Below, piece by piece: positions 44,901 through 54,748 of a DNA stretch of 64,000 bases. The first letter of the stretch is position 1; the number at the start of each line of letters is the position of its first letter. A program made the position numbers and the translations under genes. The DNA is from Linum tenue (lineage: Eukaryota; Streptophyta; Magnoliopsida; Malpighiales; Linaceae): NCBI GenBank assembly GCA_946122785.1, contig CAMGYJ010000011.1:23933007-23997006 (forward strand). The letters run 5' to 3'. Below the pieces are notes generated by a model. It did not search any database, was not told the origin of the DNA, and saw only the letters and a list, made by a program, of their open reading frames with translations.

Positions 44901-46056
44901 CTAGCTCGCTTTGGTCCTCCACCCGCTCTCCGTTAGCATTCTTGAGGGAAACTATACGGTTCCGCTTCCTTCTGCGAAGAGTGCGAGTGTGGAAAAATTT
45001 GGTATTCTGGTCGCCCCATTTGACTCAATCTGTGCCCGACTTCTGCCGCCACAGCAGCTCTTCCTGAAAGAGCACCTCCTCAAGCTCAGCTCGGAGCTCT
45101 GGCAACCCTCCAAGTTCCGAATCCCCTCCCCACTGCTCTTCGAGATTCTCAATTCTCCTCAATAATTGGTCCTTGCGTCTCAAAATATGCCCAAACGTGT
45201 ACTTGTTCCAATGATTAGCGTCCCTAGCAAAAGACTTCGAGCAGCTTATCAGATCCAAGCCTTTTGCCCAAGCCGCCTTGAGCATGTCCGGAAACCCCCT
45301 ATGGGTCAGCCATGAGGCTAAGAATCGGAAAGGTTTCGGACCAAGGGCATGAAATTCTGGCCGAGACCTGATCAGTAACGGTCGGTGGTCCGACTTAACC
45401 CTCGGCAAATGGCGAACCGTCGTATCCGGGAATTGTGTGGTCCACAGCAGATTCCCCAGCCCACGGTCAAGTCTCTCCTTCGTACCTCTTCAGAACCACG
45501 TGAAAGGTGGTCCCACAAACCCCAAATCCGCCAACTCAGAGTCCAGAAGACAGTCCTGAAATTCTCGAACCCGACTGGCATCAAATGGGGCCCCTCCACT
45601 TTTCTCAGACGCACTCAACAACGAGTTAAAGTCACCAGCTAACAGCCACGCCGTTTCCATTCCATCAGCTAGCAACCGAATCGAGTTCCAGAGTGCTCTT
45701 CTTTGTATTAAAGCAGGATGACCGTAAACAGCCGTGAAGGCAAACCGAAAGGCACCCTGTTGGACTTCCACATGCAGGAGCTGTCCCGTACGTTCTTTCT
45801 CAGTAACCTGTAAGACTGCTTCATCCCATGCAAGCCAAAAGCCTCCCGAGAAACCAGTCGCGTCAACGATTAGATTCTTATCTAGTCCCAACTGGTTAAT
45901 CACCTGTACTGCTCGATCTCCACTTATTCTTGGTTCAACAATGACTACCATATGTGGTTGGTATTTCCTCTTGTACTCTTTAAATACTCTTAGGAAGCTA
46001 TCGCTTCCTGCTCCCCTACAATTCCATGTAAAGATTCTTACATCCATTTGATTCAT
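41967..46056 (-). pseudogene. LINE ORF2: endonuclease, reverse transcriptase, RNase H
   Basis: Starts at ATG 46056. Endonuclease: RIFTWNCRGAGSDSF, VEPRISG, WLLAGDFNSLL and SDHRPLL (46050-about 45365). Reverse transcriptase: KAPGTDGLDPLFYQ, LIPKIPRP, RQGCPLSPYIF and the catalytic FFADDLILL (about 44720-44020). zf-RVT: CQICGGDGESVLQVLRDCPY (about 42840). RNase H (42512-41967): NTDGS, RAELMGI, LRSDSKSA and GNVVADYLA, so the D-E-D-D set is kept. Lesions: in-frame TGA at 45490-45492 and 45025-45027, the second where relatives have Trp before the LKxGDxN motif, and a frame change at a run of seven G (about 42461-42468) just before RNase H. Few changes would separate it from an active parent. Confidence 0.92.
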
Positions 46057-46083
46057 GGAATCGTTAGGGTCGGGAGGTATCCC

Positions 46084-47073
46084 TTAGGTAGTTCGTGGAA
46101 GCAACTCCTCAGAGATGCTCCCTAAAACGCTGCCCTTCGCTGGGTTTCCTTGAGCTTCATTCATTGTAGTATCACCCTCAGTAAATGACGGGGGTTGCAT
46201 GGCTTGCATGGCTGTCGGCGTATCAACCATTGCGTCGCCCTTATCCCCCCCCCCCCCTCCAACCGATCTACAAGCCAATGAGGTATTTCTCCCTTGCTCA
46301 TTTTCGTGCGATTGGCCTTCCTTGAGGGCATTATCCCGTGCAGCATCTCCTAACATAACCGGGCCCGAAGGCTTCAACACTTCCACCTCCTTGCACAACT
46401 GGGGCCTCCCTGCTTTGTCACTTGGTTGCTCACTTTTAGATTCCCCCGAGCTCACTCTCTCCGCCGACTGTTTCTCAACCCAAATTTGTTGCATCTTGGC
46501 CACTGGAGGTGAAGGGTTCGCTTTCTTACTCCTGTCGGCAGCTTGTTCCGTGTTATTACGATTCCTGCTCGGGTTCCCTTGCTGCTGTGATGACGCCGTG
46601 TTCTCATCTTCCTGGCTGAGAACCTCAAATCGGGAACCTCCCTTAGATTGCCCGTCCAAGGTACTACCACGGTCCCTTCCTCCAGTTTGGGCATGATCGG
46701 GCTTTCTGCTTGGTCTTCGTTCCCTCCTCTTAGCAATCATCCATTCCCCGTACGGCTCCTCATGCCTTTGGCCTGGTTTATGTACAGGATCAGCGGGTTC
46801 CTTGTCTGCTTCCTTGGGTTTGTGTAACAATGGGCACTGGGACCTGGAATGACCATAGGTTCCGCACTCGAAACATATATTTTCTAATCCCTCGTACTTG
46901 ATCTCATACTCCACTCCTGCCACCTTATACTTTGATAAAAGGGGTTTCGTTAGGTCCACCTCAATGCACGCCCTTGCGAAAAATCCCCTTGCTCCCAGCT
47001 CAGTCGCACGATCAACCCGGATCGGAGTACCCGCTCGCTTAGCTATGCGCAGCACAGCTTCGGGATGGTAGAG
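46084..47073 (-). pseudogene. LINE ORF1, 3' part: zinc knuckle and tail
   Basis: Continues ORF1 from beyond the LTR insertion. The frame enters at LYHPEAVLRIAKRAGTPIRV, then KPLLSKYKVAGVEYEIKYEG, the knuckle CFECGTYGHSRSQC (about 46870), and a long Gln/Ser/Gly/Lys-rich tail ending at TAG-type stop 46084. The reading frame fits exactly onto the part at 53257 once the LTR element and one copy of TAGAG are discounted. Confidence 0.88.
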
Positions 47074-48635
47074 TGATAGCATCGTATTTGCACGTGTTTT
47101 CACTCTGGTTTCCTGCCCATTTTGGCTCGAATTGATTGTTCCTTGGCCTATTTTACGCTAGGTTGTGTTCCTTTGTCACATTTCAGGTCCTAGCACATAA
47201 AGTGAAGCATAGGAGCAAGTTTCAAGTCAATCAGAGATCAATTGACGATTCGGGAGAAGAAACTCGGGTATGACCTGAAGAAGAATGGATTTATACCTCA
47301 CTTTATGGACAAAGAATCATGCAAGCTTGTCATGAAAAGAAAGAGGACGAGACTACGAGCGTCTGGGTTCAAACGGCGACTGATTTGGAGTCCGGACGAG
47401 GGAGAAACGAAGCTTTGAACAGGAGCGGAGACAGAATTACGGGCAGCCCCTGCCAAATTACGGCCGTAATTGGCCAGGGCATGCCCGTAATTTATTGGCC
47501 GAGCCTTCTACCCAGAATTCCCTCGCGGTGATAAAATTACGGGCAAGACCCCAAGAATTACGGCCGTAATTCCCAAATTACTGGCGGTAATTGGGAAATT
47601 ACGGGCGTATCTCCTCCTCCTGCAGCTTAAGTGAAACGTGCGTTTTGGTGTGAATTACGGGCAGGAAGTGATTACGGCCGTAATTCTGCCCGTAATTCAC
47701 CCAGAGTCGGGTTTTTGGAGGCAGATTCGAGCCAAGGAAGGGGAATTCGATTTTCTGGGCAAAAACAGAGTTTTAGAGAGAGAAAGAGCGAAGAACAAAC
47801 CCTAGGAGCTATCTTGGAGTGGATTTCTCATCATTGAAGCCCGGATTGCGTCCCTAGGAGTGAAGATTGACATCCCAGAGCAGATTTTCCTCATCTTTAT
47901 GAGTATGGCTACTCTGATTTCTGTTTTCCTTTCTCTCTCTATGGAGTAGAACCTCTCTCTCACTTGGGTATGAAGAACCCTAGTTCCTGATGTTAGGGTT
48001 TTGATTGTAATGACTTGGGATGATATTATTGTTTGATTTTAATCGAATGACGCATGTTTCATGAATTGATTTGAGTCTGATCAGCTTTTCTCAATTTCTG
48101 CTGCAACCTGAGATAGATAGAATCTGATTAGGTTGTTAGAGCCTCTTCATTCGATAGTAGGAGATTGGCTATACGAGAGTTAGCCAGTTTACTGCTTTGT
48201 ACTGGTGTTCTTGGCGCCAGTAGTGGAGTTCTGTGTTCATAGCCTCAGCTTTCTATCCTGGTGAAGACTAGTCGTCTGCCGGGTAGTTATACTGAGAGGG
48301 CTTGGTCAGCTTAAGAGATTCCAAGCTACTGTCGGATCTTCCGCAGTCTAATCAACAGTAAATCAACCCAGGGAATTGCAATTGAACCTAACTAAGGGGC
48401 TAGGGGGACTCAATCCCGAGTGACTCTTAACTGCTTTTGAAAACCGAACCATTTCCTGCTTTCTTACTGCTTTCGCGTTAAACAACAATCACTCGAACTA
48501 GTTTGCTAGATAATAGAGAATCACGGAGTAAGCAGTAGATCTAGACCCCGGGTTGATAATTAAACTTGCCTGTTACTGCATTCCCGGACTGCGATTACAC
48601 TTGGTCGCAGTTTGGTGTTGTGTTTTGGCGTGTCA
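47074..48635 (+). repeat. 5' LTR
   Basis: 1,562 bp, TG...CA. Contains the palindromic ATTACGG cluster (47434-47698), a GA-rich AGAGAGAGAAAGAGCG stretch, and downstream a CTTTCTCTCTCTATGG leader-like part. A clear TATA box was not fixed. Confidence 0.95.
47434..47698. repeat. Cluster of ATTACGG palindromes in the 5' LTR
   Basis: Seven ATTACGG and five CCGTAAT words in 265 bp, three of them fused into perfect palindromes around TACGGCCGTA, and others paired as ATTACGGGC...GCCCGTAAT that could fold into stems. The same cluster recurs at 52050-52314. Confidence 0.9.
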
Positions 48636-48641
48636 AGTTTT

Positions 48642-48659
48642 TGGCGCCGTTGCCGGGGA
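48642..48659 (+). other. Primer-binding site (tRNA-Asp type)
   Basis: TGGCGCCGTTGCCGGGGA lies six bases after the 5' LTR, the complement of the 3' end of plant tRNA-Asp used by Athila-like and some other plant gypsy elements. Confidence 0.88.
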
Positions 48660-48784
48660 CCCTCTAGGTTATTGGGGAAACGTGATAATTTGTTACTCTA
48701 GCTTTTCATTTATTGCACTTTCTTTTCTTTTCCACCCTTGCTTTTCACTTGGGTGTTATGTTTTTGTTGGTGCAGTTCTGAAAC

Positions 48785-49912
48785 ATGGATCCTCATGGCT
48801 TCTCCAACCATTGGGGGTATCAATCACCATCCGTGTGGTATTACCCCGAGACTTCCTGGAGCAATCAAGGAGGAGAAGACTATGGATTCGGGTTTCAGTA
48901 CCAACCCCCATCCTACGAAGAACAATCAGACCCCTGGGTATTTCAAGAACAATCTCCTTATCAAGAAGAATTCCTCCATCAGCCAGATCCAAACTATCAC
49001 TTGAGGCTTCTCGTGGAGCAGATTGCTCGAGTACCTGAGACATCCTTTCCAAAGATGGATATCCCAGACAATGCCCAAACTGGGTTCTCCTACCGTGAAA
49101 CAGAGGAGACCCTCCTGAGCATAAAGAAGAGCCTCGAGGATCTTGAGAAAGCTTATGCACAACCTGCTCAAGATCACCCTTCTGCTATCATACTAGAAGA
49201 GGAGGAGGGTGACAAAGGCTATGGGGATGTTGAGGAGCATACAGAAGTTATCACAGAGAACTCCCATGATAATCATGATCAGGAAAGTCCTCTGGTTGCA
49301 GATCACACAATTCCTTATTTCTGCTCTAACATGCTGGGCCCGATCGAGGAGATGCACGATGAGCTCATTGAAGAAATTGCATGGCGACTTGCTCTCCAAT
49401 CTGTGCTAGAAGAAGAAGAGCAAGAAAGGGTGCAGAAAGAAGTTGTGGAGGATGAGGAAGAAAGCAAAGAAGAGGAAGTTCTCGATCATTTCCCAGGGGT
49501 GATACCACTTGAAGAAGGAAGGGGGGTTGAGGAAGCAATTGGCGTCCAGGCTGAGGATGAAGTTGCGGTGGAAGAGGCTTGCACCGGCCATGAGTTACAT
49601 GTGATATCTCCACCAAACTTCGAGGAGCTGCTTGGCAAGGACCCATTTGCAGTGTCTCTTTGCCAGACCAAGGCCACATCGACATCGGTCCCTCTTGGTG
49701 GACGCGATGGTGGCCAATCGATGCTGTCTTATCTGGTTTGGGGCAATGAGACGAGAGAAGAGAAGAAGAGGTCTCGAGGGTGGAGACTTCATCTTCCTCA
49801 AGGTCACGAGCCGTCTTCATCACCTATCACTTCACTTGCTTGTGACTTGAGACTCCACATCATCGATGAGAACCTCAACTTCAAGGAGGTTTTGGGGTGG
49901 ACCGAAACTTAG
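48785..49912 (+). CDS. 375-residue acidic protein of the LTR element, function unknown
   Basis: The only long internal frame; ATG at 48785 is the first Met after the primer site. The N-terminal third is rich in Tyr/Gln/Pro (YQSPSVWYYPETSW; QYQPPSYEEQSD), the middle is a Glu-rich probable coiled coil (LEEEEQERVQKEVVEDEEES, about residues 205-240), and the C-terminus is mixed. No zinc knuckle, protease or polymerase motif. It may be a relic or replacement of gag as in other non-autonomous gypsy derivatives. That the frame is intact in a young copy hints that it is under selection or simply not yet decayed. Confidence 0.65.
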   Translation: MDPHGFSNHWGYQSPSVWYYPETSWSNQGGEDYGFGFQYQPPSYEEQSDPWVFQEQSPYQEEFLHQPDPNYHLRLLVEQIARVPETSFPKMDIPDNAQTGFSYRETEETLLSIKKSLEDLEKAYAQPAQDHPSAIILEEEEGDKGYGDVEEHTEVITENSHDNHDQESPLVADHTIPYFCSNMLGPIEEMHDELIEEIAWRLALQSVLEEEEQERVQKEVVEDEEESKEEEVLDHFPGVIPLEEGRGVEEAIGVQAEDEVAVEEACTGHELHVISPPNFEELLGKDPFAVSLCQTKATSTSVPLGGRDGGQSMLSYLVWGNETREEKKRSRGWRLHLPQGHEPSSSPITSLACDLRLHIIDENLNFKEVLGWTET

Positions 49913-51675
49913 GAGCCACCGTCTAGCTAAGACGTAAAAGAAGCGCTGGTGGGGAGGCAACCCCACCAAGGTTTGTTTTTCTTTCGTTTGTTTTTGTCGG
50001 TTTGTCCACTTGGAACTATGGTTTCTATCACCCAGTGTGTTTTGCTGATGCTAGCCCGCTGACTGGTCCACTTCCAGTCCCCCAGCAGTGTTCTTACCCG
50101 GTAACATCGTTCCCCTTATCTTTCCCTCTGCTCCATTGAGGGCAATGTCGTGCTTAAGTGTGGGGGGATGCTTTGTATCGGTTGGACTATTTATGATGGT
50201 GCTTGGAGCCTAGTCCGCTGTCCGAATCTTACGATTTGAGGGCTCCAAGCACTGATGTTTGATCATATTGGCACTATGATTTGATTGATGAATTGAACGG
50301 TCTTCGGATTAATGCATGACACCTTGTTTGCGACTAGGACAACCTATAATGAGGACTGAGATGTGCAGTAGAACGATGTAGGGGTTCAGTTTTTCAGCTG
50401 TTTGCTTACCAACTGTGACTTGATCTGATCACTTGTTCTTGACAGTCGTTTATGCATCTAGTTCAGGGTATCAGAATGTGAGATAGAGCATATAGGTAGC
50501 CATGTGAGATTTGAGCCTGCTTGTTTCTTTCTTGTGCGATAGATCCCTCTTCCATGATGTGTAGCATTCACGTTGTCATTAGCTAAAATGATGGGGGCAT
50601 AGGATTAGCCCACGCCCAAAACTGACTGTCCTGACGTGTCATATCCCCTAGTCAGCCCCTTTGAGCCGTGTGTTATCCTTTCTTTTGGTCTATAATGAAA
50701 AAATCACCCTTGTTGCATCTTTTAGAAGGTTCCACAGAGTGGTTTTTACATATTCTCTGCTGTTTCTGCTTAAGTCTATGTGAGTGTTGGAGGTAGTGCT
50801 TGAAGGTTGGGCAGATGTTTTAAATATGTGCAGAAGTGGTGGCTCTCTTAAGAAATGAAAAGAAAAATAAAAGAAAAACAAAGAAAAATTGAAAGCAAAA
50901 GAGAGCCACTACCAAAAATCTGAATAATGCCCATTAAGTAGTGTTTCTTAGCAGTCTGGCTTGGAAATGCTGATGTTTATGCCTCCTTCGCTCTTGTGCT
51001 CTTGAGATGTTGAGTATTACAGAATAGCAGAAAGGAAATACCGGTTTGTTTGACTTTGATTGTGTGTTTGGGAAATGTGGAACCTTTTGCTATGAATACT
51101 TCCACCACCTAAAAGGCTTTTTCCCCATGTCCAAGACCCTAGCCAGTCATTTGAACCTGTGTCTAAGACCTCCTGATTAGTTAGTGATGACATTATGTAT
51201 GTGAACTCTAGCATTTAGAGGCTGCCATCATGGTGAAGAGATGTTAGGGATTGAGAGAAATAGCATGCGCATTTTTCGCATTAAATTGTCCTGACCCCAC
51301 TGGTCGAGAGTGAGTGATTCATTTTCATATTCTCTATACTCTTGTACCCCGGTGAGGACCTAGATTGCTCGGTCTCTGTTCTGATGTCTTGAGTTGAATG
51401 CATGAGTTGACTGTTTTGAGTGAGTGGTCGAGTCAAGTCTGGGTTGGTTGGTGAACAGAAGGTAAAACTCTTCCGTTGCTCGATTTTGCTGCACTCGAAT
51501 GTCCTTTGTGGTGGTTGTCCAGGTTGCTAATAAAGTTGTTCATGTGTTGATGTTTGAAAACCAGTTTGATTCACGTGTTCTGTGCCTTTATGACTTGTCC
51601 CCAATGTTGGTTGACTGAAATATGTGAGCTTACCTTGTGTAGTACTTGGTTTGCTTGGGGACAAGCAAACAGTTA
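49913..51675 (+). other. Noncoding internal region of the LTR element
   Basis: About 1.8 kb without coding signal. It contains GTTAAGTGTGGGGG-like words twice (about 50154 and 51671), an A-rich run (50853-50895) and short imperfect repeats. It takes the place where pol would lie. Confidence 0.75.
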
Positions 51676-51689
51676 AGTGTGGGGGAATT
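51676..51689 (+). other. Polypurine tract before the 3' LTR
   Basis: AGTGTGGGGGAATT directly upstream of the 3' LTR, the usual start point for plus-strand synthesis. Confidence 0.75.
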
Positions 51690-53251
51690 TGATAGCATCG
51701 TATTTGCACGTGTTTTCACTCTGGTTTCCTGCCCATTTTGGCTCGAATTGATTGTTCCTTGGCCTATTTTACGCTAGGTTGTGTTCCTTTGTCACATTTC
51801 AGGTCCTAGCACATAAAGTGAAGCATAGGAGCAAGTTTCAAGTCAATCAGAGATCAATTGACGATTCGGGAGAAGAAACTCGGGTATGACCTGAAGAAGA
51901 ATGGATTTATACCTCACTTTATGGACAAAGAATCATGCAAGCTTGTCATGAAAAGAAAGAGGACGAGACTACGAGCGTCTGGGTTCAAACGGCGACTGAT
52001 TTGGAGTCCGGACGAGGGAGAAACGAAGCTTTGAACAGGAGCGGAGACAGAATTACGGGCAGCCCCTGCCAAATTACGGCCGTAATTGGCCAGGGCATGC
52101 CCGTAATTTATTGGCCGAGCCTTCTACCCAGAATTCCCTCGCGGTGATAAAATTACGGGCAAGACCCCAAGAATTACGGCCGTAATTCCCAAATTACTGG
52201 CGGTAATTGGGAAATTACGGGCGTATCTCCTCCTCCTGCAGCTTAAGTGAAACGTGCGTTTTGGTGTGAATTACGGGCAGGAAGTGATTACGGCCGTAAT
52301 TCTGCCCGTAATTCACCCAGAGTCGGGTTTTTGGAGGCAGATTCGAGCCAAGGAAGGGGAATTCGATTTTCTGGGCAAAAACAGAGTTTTAGAGAGAGAA
52401 AGAGCGAAGAACAAACCCTAGGAGCTATCTTGGAGTGGATTTCTCATCATTGAAGCCCGGATTGCGTCCCTAGGAGTGAAGATTGACATCCCAGAGCAGA
52501 TTTTCCTCATCTTTATGAGTATGGCTACTCTGATTTCTGTTTTCCTTTCTCTCTCTATGGAGTAGAACCTCTCTCTCACTTGGGTATGAAGAACCCTAGT
52601 TCCTGATGTTAGGGTTTTGATTGTAATGACTTGGGATGATATTATTGTTTGATTTTAATCGAATGACGCATGTTTCATGAATTGATTTGAGTCTGATCAG
52701 CTTTTCTCAATTTCTGCTGCAACCTGAGATAGATAGAATCTGATTAGGTTGTTAGAGCCTCTTCATTCGATAGTAGGAGATTGGCTATACGAGAGTTAGC
52801 CAGTTTACTGCTTTGTACTGGTGTTCTTGGCGCCAGTAGTGGAGTTCTGTGTTCATAGCCTCAGCTTTCTATCCTGGTGAAGACTAGTCGTCTGCCGGGT
52901 AGTTATACTGAGAGGGCTTGGTCAGCTTAAGAGATTCCAAGCTACTGTCGGATCTTCCGCAGTCTAATCAACAGTAAATCAACCCAGGGAATTGCAATTG
53001 AACCTAACTAAGGGGCTAGGGGGACTCAATCCCGAGTGACTCTTAACTGCTTTTGAAAACCGAACCATTTCCTGCTTTCTTACTGCTTTCGCGTTAAACA
53101 ACAATCACTCGAACTAGTTTGCTAGATAATAGAGAATCACGGAGTAAGCAGTAGATCTAGACCCCGGGTTGATAATTAAACTTGCCTGTTACTGCATTCC
53201 CGGACTGCGATTACACTTGGTCGCAGTTTGGTGTTGTGTTTTGGCGTGTCA
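51690..53251 (+). repeat. 3' LTR
   Basis: 1,562 bp, same length as the 5' LTR and, by eye, the same sequence. Followed by the TAGAG duplication and then directly by LINE ORF1. Confidence 0.95.
52050..52314. repeat. Cluster of ATTACGG palindromes in the 3' LTR
   Basis: Copy of the palindromic cluster at 47434-47698, at the same offset within the LTR. Confidence 0.9.
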
Positions 53252-53256
53252 TAGAG

Positions 53257-54063
53257 TTCAATAGGTAAATCAGGTAATCTGATCCAGGCCAATGTAGAGT
53301 CAATCTGACAAGTTCTGGGGTTAAAACCCTTCTTCCACTTCTGAACAGTAATATAATTGTCTCCAATCAGCCAAGGACCCCCCGTCAGGGCAAGTTCGTA
53401 ATCCATCTTACTTGTGAACCGCACGAAGAAGAAACCATTAGGTCTATTCGTTATCTGAATTGTCTCATTCCTCGCCCACAGCATATTGAGCCGCTTAGCC
53501 ATTATTGGATAGGGATAGGAACGGCCAAGAACCTTCACCATGAGAGCTGACCTCCATTCCCGTCTGTAACTCCGCCATTCCTCGGGCGAGAAATAAATCA
53601 TAGGGCATCGAGGGTCTTCCTCCTGATCTGCGTTCTCCTTCATAGTCTCCTCGTACATCTCCTCCACTCCATCCTCATTGTCCGACTCCGCCACATACCA
53701 CGATTCCTCCCTGACAGCCTCACTGAATAGTTTCTTACGACCCACACCCCAGGCCACCGGCGGAGGTTATGTTCTCCCAGGGGTTCGATGCGGATTCTTG
53801 TTATCATGTCTGGTTTCCGGGTTCATATCCTCTTGCTCTTCCTCCTCAGTAATGTCCTCAACAATCACATCGTCCAATCCTGCATTGTCCTTGTTAAATT
53901 CCAGCGGTCGAACTCGCTTCTTTGCCTGCTGCGCTTCCATGTCCTTCTTACCATCCGGGGACGATGAGACTTCAGGTGGTCGGCGGATGCCCCCCGCCTG
54001 GTCAGGGGGTCGGGGTTCCTCCGGTGGATGAGTTGGCGTGGCCGGCGAGCCTGCCGCCGCCAT
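53257..54063 (-). pseudogene. LINE ORF1, 5' part: DUF4283 domain
   Basis: Starts at ATG 54063 with a Pro/Glu-rich N-terminus (MAAAGSPATPTHPPEEPRPP). There is an in-frame TAA at 53767-53769 and the frame then continues through the DUF4283 domain (ALMVKVLGRSYPYPIMAKRL; TGGPWLIGDNYITVQKW) to LAWIRLPDLPIELY, where the LTR element cuts in. The rest is at 47073-46084. Confidence 0.88.
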
Positions 54064-54343
54064 CAGGATTTGCCGCTGCGGTCTAACCCTAGGCGCAGAG
54101 TCGATTTCCTGCCTCCGGAAAACTCGGAGCAAAAATTTTCGTTTCAAATCCTGATGTCATGAGATTATTCAATGCTCTGATATAAATTACATAATAGAAT
54201 GTTAATATTCATTAATGTTATATAAATTTAACCTAATACTATTTTCTAAAGTACATTCAAGCTACAAGAATTTTGATTGAACTATATATGATTATCTTTT
54301 ACGTAGTTGAAATAAAAGTGTTTATATATATATTTATATATAT

Positions 54344-54748
54344 GGTGGCTACTTCGGTGCACTCACTTTTTTGGGTGCATTCAGTGCACCCACATCTAAA
54401 AGTGGTCATAATACATCAAATTTTGAAATTTAATGGGTAGTATTAGTCTCAGATGATATAACACAAAATCACAACTAATCAACCCATTACCCTAACCTAT
54501 TAACATTCAATTTTGAATATAAACCCAAAATCCCAAATTGTAAACCCTAACCCTAAATTCCTAAACCCTGAATCATTCAAATTAAAGTGAATCTTGAATG
54601 ATTTTTGTAAAAATTCATGTGGTTCTTGTTCATCATACTACAAGGGATGATTGCCATCGTTTTCACATGAATCGCCTGCTCAGAATGACGATTCTGAGGC
54701 GGGTGCATTGAACGCACCCAAAAAAGGGAGTGCACCGAAGAAATAACC
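54344..54748. mobile_element. TIR MITE in (TA)n, subfamily B (short form)
   Basis: A 405-bp element with ends GGTGGCTACTTCGGTGCACT and, read inward from the right, GGTTATTTCTTCGGTGCACT, both followed by TTTTTTGGGTGCRTTCA. TA-rich microsatellite on both sides. Its ends match the 1.5-kb element at 6286-7788, of which it may be a deletion derivative. Noncoding. Confidence 0.85.

Larger units (their letters stand above)
47074..53251 (+). mobile_element. Young non-autonomous LTR retrotransposon (Athila/gypsy-type priming)
   Basis: A 6,178-bp element with 1,562-bp LTRs (47074-48635 and 51690-53251), flanked by TAGAG on both sides (47069-47073, 53252-53256). LTRs start TGATAGC and end GTGTCA. By eye I found no difference between the two LTRs, and every open frame inside them recurs at exactly +4,616. 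Primer site for tRNA-Asp at 48642-48659 and a purine tract before the 3' LTR. Internal region of 3.05 kb holds one 375-codon frame and no protease, reverse transcriptase, RNase H or integrase, so it must be mobilised by a relative. It sits inside ORF1 of the LINE. Confidence 0.95.
41928..54160 (-). mobile_element. Second L1-type LINE, full length, split by an LTR element
   Basis: Read on the minus strand from about 54160 to the A-tail (T-run at about 41928-41936). The target duplication GAGATTATTCAATGCTCT is perfect over 18 bp (41910-41927 and 54161-54178). Without the LTR insertion (47074-53251 plus one 5-bp repeat) the LINE is about 6.05 kb, with ORF1 (54063-53257 continuing 47073-46084) and ORF2 (46056-41967) separated by 27 bp. 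Its perfect duplication and few lesions make it younger than the LINE at 8565, with which it shares domain order but little close sequence. Confidence 0.93.

Noticed and set aside
47319..47837. Two short frames repeated exactly at 51935-52453
   Set aside because: Both are inside the LTRs; they duplicate because the LTRs do. No start context or domain support.
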